From the NCBI RefSeq assembly GCF_004339565.1, contig NZ_SMFZ01000002.1, positions 3,286,001-3,350,000 of the forward strand: 64,000 bases of DNA. Direction: 5' to 3'. The number at the start of each line of letters is the position of its first letter. The stretch's first letter is position 1. The notes beneath the pieces are model-generated. The model was not told the origin of the DNA, did not search any database, and saw nothing but the letters and a program-made list of their open reading frames with translations. Position numbers and translations under genes: made by a program. Source of the DNA: Pseudonocardia endophytica. GTDB lineage: Bacteria; Actinomycetota; Actinomycetes; Mycobacteriales; Pseudonocardiaceae. Positions 59,178 to 64,000 of the stretch are shown in pieces.

Positions 59178-60334
59178 CGGTGCGTACCTCCTGGAGTGCC
59201 GCGGACATGGTCCTGGACGGCGACGACGGCGGCGCCGCGTGCCCAGTCCGTGCGGGCGAACGGTGCCACCCGCACCGGGACGGCGGGAGCCTGCGGTCGC
59301 CGACCGGCGCCCAGACCGGTCTCGAGCGCGGGCCGCGCGGCGTCGACGAGCCCGGCGCCGGTGCCGGACACCAGCACGACCTCCGGGTCGGCGAGCCCGA
59401 CCACGCCGCCGACGAGCACGGCGAGCGCCTCGGCGGCGGCGTCCAGAACGGGCTGGATCTCCCACAGCTCGTCGGTGGACACCGGTCGGCCGAACCGGGC
59501 GCGGGCGGCCGCGGCCATCCCGGAGGTGCTCAGCACGGCCTGCGCGCAGCCGCGGTGGCCCAGCTCGCACGGCCCGCCCGCGGCGGCCGGGTGGTCGGCC
59601 GGCACCAGCGGGAGGTGGCCGACCGCGCCGCCGAGACCGCGTGCGCCGCACACCTGGTCGTCGTGCACGACGAGCGCGGCCCCGACCTCGCTCCCGATCG
59701 TGACCAGTGCGAACGAGTGCAGACCCCGCCCGGCGCCGAACCAGTGCTCGGCGGCCGCGAGCGCTCTGACGTCGTTGTCCACGGAGGACGGAACGCCGGT
59801 CGCCCCGGCGAGCAGGCGAGCGAGCGCGACCGGCTCGTCCCAGCCGAGGAACGGCGCGACGACGACGTCGCGGTGCTCGGCGACCAGCCCGCCGATCCCG
59901 ACGCCGAGGCCCTCGACCGGCGCGAACCGCCGCACGATCCCGGCCACGCACTCGACGACGTCGTCCGGGCTCCGGCCGGGCAGCGGCACCATGACGTGGT
60001 CCAGCAGCCGCGACCGCAGGTCGGTGACGACGGCGATCGCCTCGTCGGCGGTGACCGTGACGCCCACGAACCGGGCGCGGGTCGCGCGCACGTCCAGCGG
60101 GACCGATGGCCGCCCGGTGCGCGACTGCAGCTCCGGACCGCCCTCGACGAGCAGACCGTCCTCCAGCAAGGGGCGGGTGAGGCGGGTCAGCGAGCCGGGG
60201 GACAGCCCGAGCCGCCGGGCCAGCTCGGCGCGGGGGAGCGGGCCGTGCCGGAGCACCTCGACCGCGACGGCGCGCAGGCTGCCGTCGAGGCGGGCCCATC
60301 CGTCGCGGGGGGTTTCTTCCGGCGCGGAAGTCAC
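59174..60334 (-). CDS. ROK-family transcriptional regulator/kinase
   Basis: A 386-residue ROK protein. An N-terminal winged helix (LRAVAVEVLRHGPLPRAELARRLGLSPGSLTRLTRPLLEDGLL) marks it as a regulator; the ROK fold follows with GVGIGGLVAEHRDVV, SSVDNDVRALAAAEHWFG and the zinc-type CELGHRGC element. It is the first gene of a pair with galactokinase and probably controls sugar use. The GTG at 60332-60334 has TACGGT 6 bases upstream, so it may be leaderless. The sugar sensed is unknown; galactose is a guess from context. Confidence 0.88.
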   Translation of the reverse strand: MTSAPEETPRDGWARLDGSLRAVAVEVLRHGPLPRAELARRLGLSPGSLTRLTRPLLEDGLLVEGGPELQSRTGRPSVPLDVRATRARFVGVTVTADEAIAVVTDLRSRLLDHVMVPLPGRSPDDVVECVAGIVRRFAPVEGLGVGIGGLVAEHRDVVVAPFLGWDEPVALARLLAGATGVPSSVDNDVRALAAAEHWFGAGRGLHSFALVTIGSEVGAALVVHDDQVCGARGLGGAVGHLPLVPADHPAAAGGPCELGHRGCAQAVLSTSGMAAAARARFGRPVSTDELWEIQPVLDAAAEALAVLVGGVVGLADPEVVLVSGTGAGLVDAARPALETGLGAGRRPQAPAVPVRVAPFARTDWARGAAVVAVQDHVRGTPGGTHR

Positions 60335-60388
60335 GGTGTCACCGTACTCACGCCGCCACGCGGGTCCGGTGCGCGCCGCGCGAGGTGC

Positions 60389-61096
60389 ATGATCGATGCC
60401 ATGGACGACGTGCTGCCCGAGCGGCCCGCGCTCGACGCGCTGGGCGGGCCGCTCGCCGGGTTCGGGCGGAGCAAGGGCCGCGCCGCCGTGTTCGACGCGG
60501 ACGTGACGCCGTTCGCGGGCGTCGGCGCCGATCCGGGCGCGACCGACTGGGCCGACCTGGCCGCGCTGCTGGGACCGGGCGGAACGGCCGTGCTGACCGG
60601 GCCGCGCGAGCAGCTTCCCGACGGCTGGGAGGCGATCATCCCGCTGGACGGCGTGCAGATGGACGGCGGCGCGCTGGAGACCCGGCCCGACCCCGGCGCC
60701 GTCGTGCTCGGGGGCACCGACCGGGAGGCGATGGCCGACCTCGTCACCCGCACCCGGCCGGGACCGTGGAAGCTGCGGACCGGCGAGCTGGGCCTCTACC
60801 TCGGCATCCGGGACGGCGACGAGCTCGTGTCCATGGCGGGTGAGCGCATGCGCGGTCCGGGGTGGACGGAGATCAGCGCCGTGTGCACCGACGAGGCGTA
60901 CCGCGGGCGCGGCTACGCGGAGCGCCTGGTTCGCGCTGTCGCGCACCACGTCGTCGAGCGCGGCGACCGGCCGATGCTGCACGCGTCCGCGGCGAACGAG
61001 CATGCGCTGCGCCAGTACCGGCGATGGGGGTTCGTGTTCTCCCGGCCGATGTGCTTCGACCTGGTGCGGGCTCCCGATCGTTCCGATCGCTCCTGA
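60389..61096 (+). CDS. GNAT-family N-acetyltransferase
   Basis: A 235-residue protein with a C-terminal GNAT/FR47-like domain (about residues 110-230): VSMAGERMRGPGWTEISAVCTDEAYRGRGYAERLVRAVAHHVVERG holds the acetyl-CoA loop RGRGYA, and HASAANEHALRQYRRWGFVFSRP the last strands. The N-terminal half is a family-specific extension. It probably acetylates a small amine. Start is the ATG at 60389, with GAGG just upstream; an ATG at 60401 is an alternative. It is divergent from the ROK/galK pair and converges with the second ROK gene. Confidence 0.88.
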   Translation: MIDAMDDVLPERPALDALGGPLAGFGRSKGRAAVFDADVTPFAGVGADPGATDWADLAALLGPGGTAVLTGPREQLPDGWEAIIPLDGVQMDGGALETRPDPGAVVLGGTDREAMADLVTRTRPGPWKLRTGELGLYLGIRDGDELVSMAGERMRGPGWTEISAVCTDEAYRGRGYAERLVRAVAHHVVERGDRPMLHASAANEHALRQYRRWGFVFSRPMCFDLVRAPDRSDRS

Positions 61097-61107
61097 TCGG
61101 AGGGTTC

Positions 61108-62289
61108 TCATTCGTCCTGGTCGGACAGTGCCGCGTCCACCGAGGACGGCGCGAGCACCTCGTCGAGCACGAGGATCGCGCAGCCGGTGACGCCGCTGCG
61201 CCCGGCGAGCAGGCCCGGCTCGATCCGGAGGTCCTGCGTCGCGGCCGCCACCGAGCGGCGGTAGATCGCCTCGCGGACACCGGCGACGAGCGGGTCGTAG
61301 GCCCCGACCAGGTCGCCGCCGATCGTCACCAGGGCCGGGTTCACGAGGTTCACGGCTGCGGCCAGCACCTCGCCGAGCCGCCGGCCGGCCGTGCGCACCA
61401 GCCGGACCGCGTCCGGGTCGCCCTGCTTCACGAGTGCGACGACGTCCGCGATCCCGTTCACGTCGCGCCCGGCGGCGGCGAGGTCGCGGACCAGGGCGGC
61501 GCCGCTGGCGAGCACCTCGAGACAGTCGACGTTCCCGCAGCCGCAGCCGATGCCCGGACCGTCGTGCACCGGGGTGTGCCCGATCTCCCCGGCCGCGCCC
61601 CACGCGCCGCGCTGCAGCACGCCACCCGCGACCACGCCCGCCCCGACGCCGGTGGACACCTTGACCATCAGCAGGTCGTCGACCTCGGGATGGGCGGCGT
61701 GCTCGGCCAGCGCCATCACGTTCACGTCGTTGTCGACGCGCACCGGCACGTCGAAGCGGGTGGTCAGGAGCGGCGGGAGCTCGATGCCCTCCCAGCCGGG
61801 CAGGGCGGGCACGCCCGCGCTGCCGCCGACGCCGCCGTCGACGGTGCCGGGGATGCTCAGCCCGATCCCGCGCACGACGGGGTTGTCCACGCCGTCGAGC
61901 AGCTTGTCCAGCAGTTCGACGGCGGCCCCGAGCAACGTCTCCGGACCGCTCGACGCCGGCTGCTCCAGCACGTCCTCGGCCAGCACCTCACCGGCCAGGT
62001 CGCAGACGGCCGCCTTCGTGCGGCTGATCCCGACCGAGAGCGCGAGCACCGCGCCACCGGACGCGTGGAACTCCAGCCGGGCCGCCGGGCGTCCGCCGGT
62101 GGCCGCCGCACCCTGCACCTCGGTGACCAGCCCGTCGGCGAGCAGCCGGTCCACCCGGGCCGCGACGGCCGTGCGAGACAGCCCGGTCGCCCGCCCGATC
62201 TCGGTGCGGGTCCCGGCCGTGCCCTCGCGCACCAGCCGGAAGATCTCGCCGGCGGTCGCGGGCGCGCTCGTGGGCGTGCGTCCTCGCAT
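61108..62289 (-). CDS. ROK-family transcriptional repressor
   Basis: A 393-residue NagC/XylR-type regulator. The N-terminal winged helix (GEIFRLVREGTAGTRTEIGRATGLSRTAVAARVDRLLADGLV) is followed by the ROK domain: GIGLSIPGTVDGG, VRVDNDVNVMALAEH, GAAGEIGHTPV and the zinc motif CGCGNVDCLE. It is divergent from edd with 130 bases between, and a TATCGATA palindrome lies in the edd promoter. It probably senses a sugar or sugar acid and represses edd. Confidence 0.92.
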   Translation of the reverse strand: MRGRTPTSAPATAGEIFRLVREGTAGTRTEIGRATGLSRTAVAARVDRLLADGLVTEVQGAAATGGRPAARLEFHASGGAVLALSVGISRTKAAVCDLAGEVLAEDVLEQPASSGPETLLGAAVELLDKLLDGVDNPVVRGIGLSIPGTVDGGVGGSAGVPALPGWEGIELPPLLTTRFDVPVRVDNDVNVMALAEHAAHPEVDDLLMVKVSTGVGAGVVAGGVLQRGAWGAAGEIGHTPVHDGPGIGCGCGNVDCLEVLASGAALVRDLAAAGRDVNGIADVVALVKQGDPDAVRLVRTAGRRLGEVLAAAVNLVNPALVTIGGDLVGAYDPLVAGVREAIYRRSVAAATQDLRIEPGLLAGRSGVTGCAILVLDEVLAPSSVDAALSDQDE

Positions 62290-62349
62290 TCGTCCAGTGA
62301 ACCACAGTGCTTCAACCTGCGCGAACGCAGATGACCGGCTAGTAACGTC

Positions 62350-62378
62350 TTGCGAGTACCGAAGTGTATCGATAAAGT
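62350..62378 (+). promoter_or_regulatory. edd promoter with palindromic centre
   Basis: TTGCGA (62350-62355), a 17-base spacer and TAAAGT (62373-62378) form a strong promoter. The perfect palindrome TATCGATA (62367-62374) overlaps the -10 and is a candidate binding site for the divergent ROK protein. The leader to the GTG is about 35 bases and carries AGGAG at 62411-62415. Confidence 0.6.
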
Positions 62379-62419
62379 ACGGAGCGCACGGCCCGACCAC
62401 CTCGTTCGTCAGGAGCCCC

Positions 62420-64000
62420 GTGACCGTCACACCACCCGACCTGCACCCGGCCGTCGCCGCCGTCACCGATCGGGTCCGCGCCCGCAGCGCCACGCGCCGG
62501 GCCGACTACCTCAGCCGCATCCGGACCGCCGCTGCTCCGCCCGCCGCACCCGCGCGGGAGGGGATGGGCTGCGCGAACCTCGCGCACGGCGCCGCCGCCT
62601 GCGGGCCGGACAAGATCGCGCTCACCGCGACGCCCGCCCGCAACGTCGCGATCGTGACCGCCTACAACGACATGCTGTCCGCCCACCAGCCGTTCGAGAC
62701 CTACCCGGCGCTGATCAAGTCCGCCGCGCGCGAGGCGGGCGGTGTCGCCCAGGTCGCGGGCGGCGTGCCCGCCATGTGCGACGGCATCACCCAGGGCCGC
62801 GAGGGCATGGAACTGTCCCTGTTCAGCCGCGACGTCATCGCCATGTCGACCGCGGTCGCACTGTCCCACGACATGTTCGACGGCGCCGTCCTCCTCGGGG
62901 TGTGCGACAAGATCGTCCCCGGGCTGGTCATGGGCGCGCTGTCGTTCGGGCACCTGCCGGTCGTGCTCGCGCCGGCCGGGCCGATGAGCTCCGGCCTGCC
63001 GAACAAGCGCAAGGCCGAGGTCCGCCAGCGCCACGCCGAGGGCACGGCGTCGCGCGAGGAGCTGCTCGACGCGGAGTCGAAGAGCTACCACGGGCCCGGG
63101 ACCTGCACGTTCTTCGGGACGGCGAACTCGAACCAGCTGCTGATGGAGGTCATGGGCCTGCACCTGCCCGGTGCGAGCTTCGTGAACCCCGGCACGCCGC
63201 TGCGCGACGCGCTGACCGCGGAGGCCGCCCGCCGGATCGTGACGGCGGCAGCACCCCCCATGGGCGAGGTCGTCGACGAGCGCGCCGTCGTCAACGGGGT
63301 CGTCGCGCTGCTGGCCACCGGTGGGTCGACGAACCACACGATGCATCTCGTGGCCATGGCCGCCGCCGCGGGCGTCGAGCTGACCTGGGGCGACTTCTCG
63401 GACCTGTCCTCGATCGTGCCGCTGCTGGCCCGGATCTACCCGAACGGCACGGCCGACATCAACCACTTCCAGGCCGCGGGCGGCATGCAGCTCCTGATCC
63501 GGGAGCTGCTGGGCGCCGGGCTGCTGCACGAGGACGTCGTCACCGTCGACGGTCCGGGGCTGTCCCGCTACACGCGCGAACCGTTCCTCTCCGACGGCGA
63601 GCTGGTCTGGCGCGAGGGCCCTGGCGAGAGCCTGGACAAGACCGTGCTGCGCGGCGTGTCCGACCCGTTCGCCCCGGACGGTGGCCTGCGCGTGCTGGAC
63701 GGCAACCTCGGCCGCGCCGTCGTGAAGACGTCGGCCGTGGAGCCGGACCACCGGATCGTCGAGGCGCCCGCCCGGGTGTTCGACGACCAGGCCGCCCTCC
63801 TCTCGGCCTTCGAGGGCGGTTCGCTCGACGGGGACATGGTGGCCGTCGTGCGCTACCAGGGACCGCGCGCCAACGGCATGCCGGAGCTGCACAAGCTCAC
63901 ACCGGCGCTCGGTGTGCTGCAGGATCGGGGCCACCGGGTCGCCGTCGTCACCGACGGCCGGATGTCCGGAGCGTCCGGCAAGGTCCCGGCCGCGCTGCAC
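62420..64000 (+). CDS. edd: Phosphogluconate dehydratase (3' end outside window)
   Basis: The first 527 codons of 6-phosphogluconate dehydratase, the first committed enzyme of the Entner-Doudoroff pathway, an iron-sulfur enzyme of the IlvD/Edd family (usually about 600-620 residues). Visible marks: NVAIVTAYNDMLSAHQPF, GGVPAMCDGITQGREGMELSLFSRDVIAMSTAVALSHDMFDG, GVCDKIVPG, and GTCTFFGTANSNQLLMEVMGLHLPGA; the Cys residues in these ligate the cluster. The GTG start has AGGAG 4 bases upstream. The reading frame stays open to the last base. Transcription from the promoter at 62350 is probably under the divergent ROK regulator. Confidence 0.95.
   Translation, partial: MTVTPPDLHPAVAAVTDRVRARSATRRADYLSRIRTAAAPPAAPAREGMGCANLAHGAAACGPDKIALTATPARNVAIVTAYNDMLSAHQPFETYPALIKSAAREAGGVAQVAGGVPAMCDGITQGREGMELSLFSRDVIAMSTAVALSHDMFDGAVLLGVCDKIVPGLVMGALSFGHLPVVLAPAGPMSSGLPNKRKAEVRQRHAEGTASREELLDAESKSYHGPGTCTFFGTANSNQLLMEVMGLHLPGASFVNPGTPLRDALTAEAARRIVTAAAPPMGEVVDERAVVNGVVALLATGGSTNHTMHLVAMAAAAGVELTWGDFSDLSSIVPLLARIYPNGTADINHFQAAGGMQLLIRELLGAGLLHEDVVTVDGPGLSRYTREPFLSDGELVWREGPGESLDKTVLRGVSDPFAPDGGLRVLDGNLGRAVVKTSAVEPDHRIVEAPARVFDDQAALLSAFEGGSLDGDMVAVVRYQGPRANGMPELHKLTPALGVLQDRGHRVAVVTDGRMSGASGKVPAALH

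Overview
The window is very GC-rich, coding-dense DNA with many GTG starts and many 4-base stop/start overlaps (ATGA, GTGA). It carries families typical of Actinobacteria: a SARP-type regulator, a VirS/MymA-like locus, DUF6197-, DUF899- and DinB-type proteins, and bluB fused to cobT. A Pseudonocardiales relative (for example Pseudonocardia) is plausible, but nothing here proves the genus. I see no tRNA, rRNA, CRISPR array or intact insertion sequence.

Layout. 1-7.2 kb: a peptide/nickel-type ABC importer operon (lipoprotein, two permeases, one fused double ATPase) with an MFS transporter inside it, plus a second, convergent, paralogous binding protein cut by the window start. 7.3-12.1 kb: an SRPBCC protein, an alpha/beta hydrolase, an SDR and a Baeyer-Villiger-type monooxygenase, divergent from an AraC regulator; this resembles the mycobacterial virS-mymA arrangement. 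12.3-21.0 kb: enoyl-CoA hydratase, class II aldolase, methyltransferase, a MarR regulator divergent from an ABC exporter, and several small enzymes.

21.1-37.9 kb is the standout: one tightly coupled operon of 16 genes on the minus strand encoding a phage-tail-like contractile injection system (CIS/eCIS). In transcription order it has an AAA+ ATPase, a DUF4255 tail-terminator-like protein, sheath, tube, an assembly-chaperone-like protein overlapped by a small DUF6760-like frame with no normal start codon, a DUF4157-like HExxH protein, a LysM protein, spike, PAAR-like tip, gp25, baseplate J, a tail protein fused to a propeller-like region, a coiled-coil protein, a fibre with hexapeptide repeats, and a last gene that looks like a toxin/effector with a low-GC C-terminal domain. 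A second tube gene and a tape-measure gene are not visible. No capsid, terminase, integrase or T6SS membrane-complex genes are present, so this is neither a prophage nor a T6SS.

38-48 kb: a molybdopterin oxidoreductase, a TetR regulator with a membrane acyltransferase, a DUF4188 protein, a CoA-transferase, and a cobalamin block (bluB-cobT fusion, cobL, cobM). 48-57.8 kb: a VbhA/Fic toxin-antitoxin pair, an SRPBCC-ArsR-DUF899 operon with a clear operator, a ~166-bp palindromic MITE-like element that supplies TAG stop codons to both flanking convergent genes, a hydrolase, a methyltransferase, a SARP-like regulator and glucose-6-phosphate dehydrogenase. 58-64 kb: galactokinase with a ROK protein, a GNAT enzyme, and a second ROK regulator divergent from an Entner-Doudoroff dehydratase (edd) that runs off the window.

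A recurring signal is a TAnnnT -10 element 6-8 bases before the start codon, seen in front of several regulators and enzymes and suggesting leaderless transcripts. Functions are assigned by reading motifs and gene order; no database search was run.
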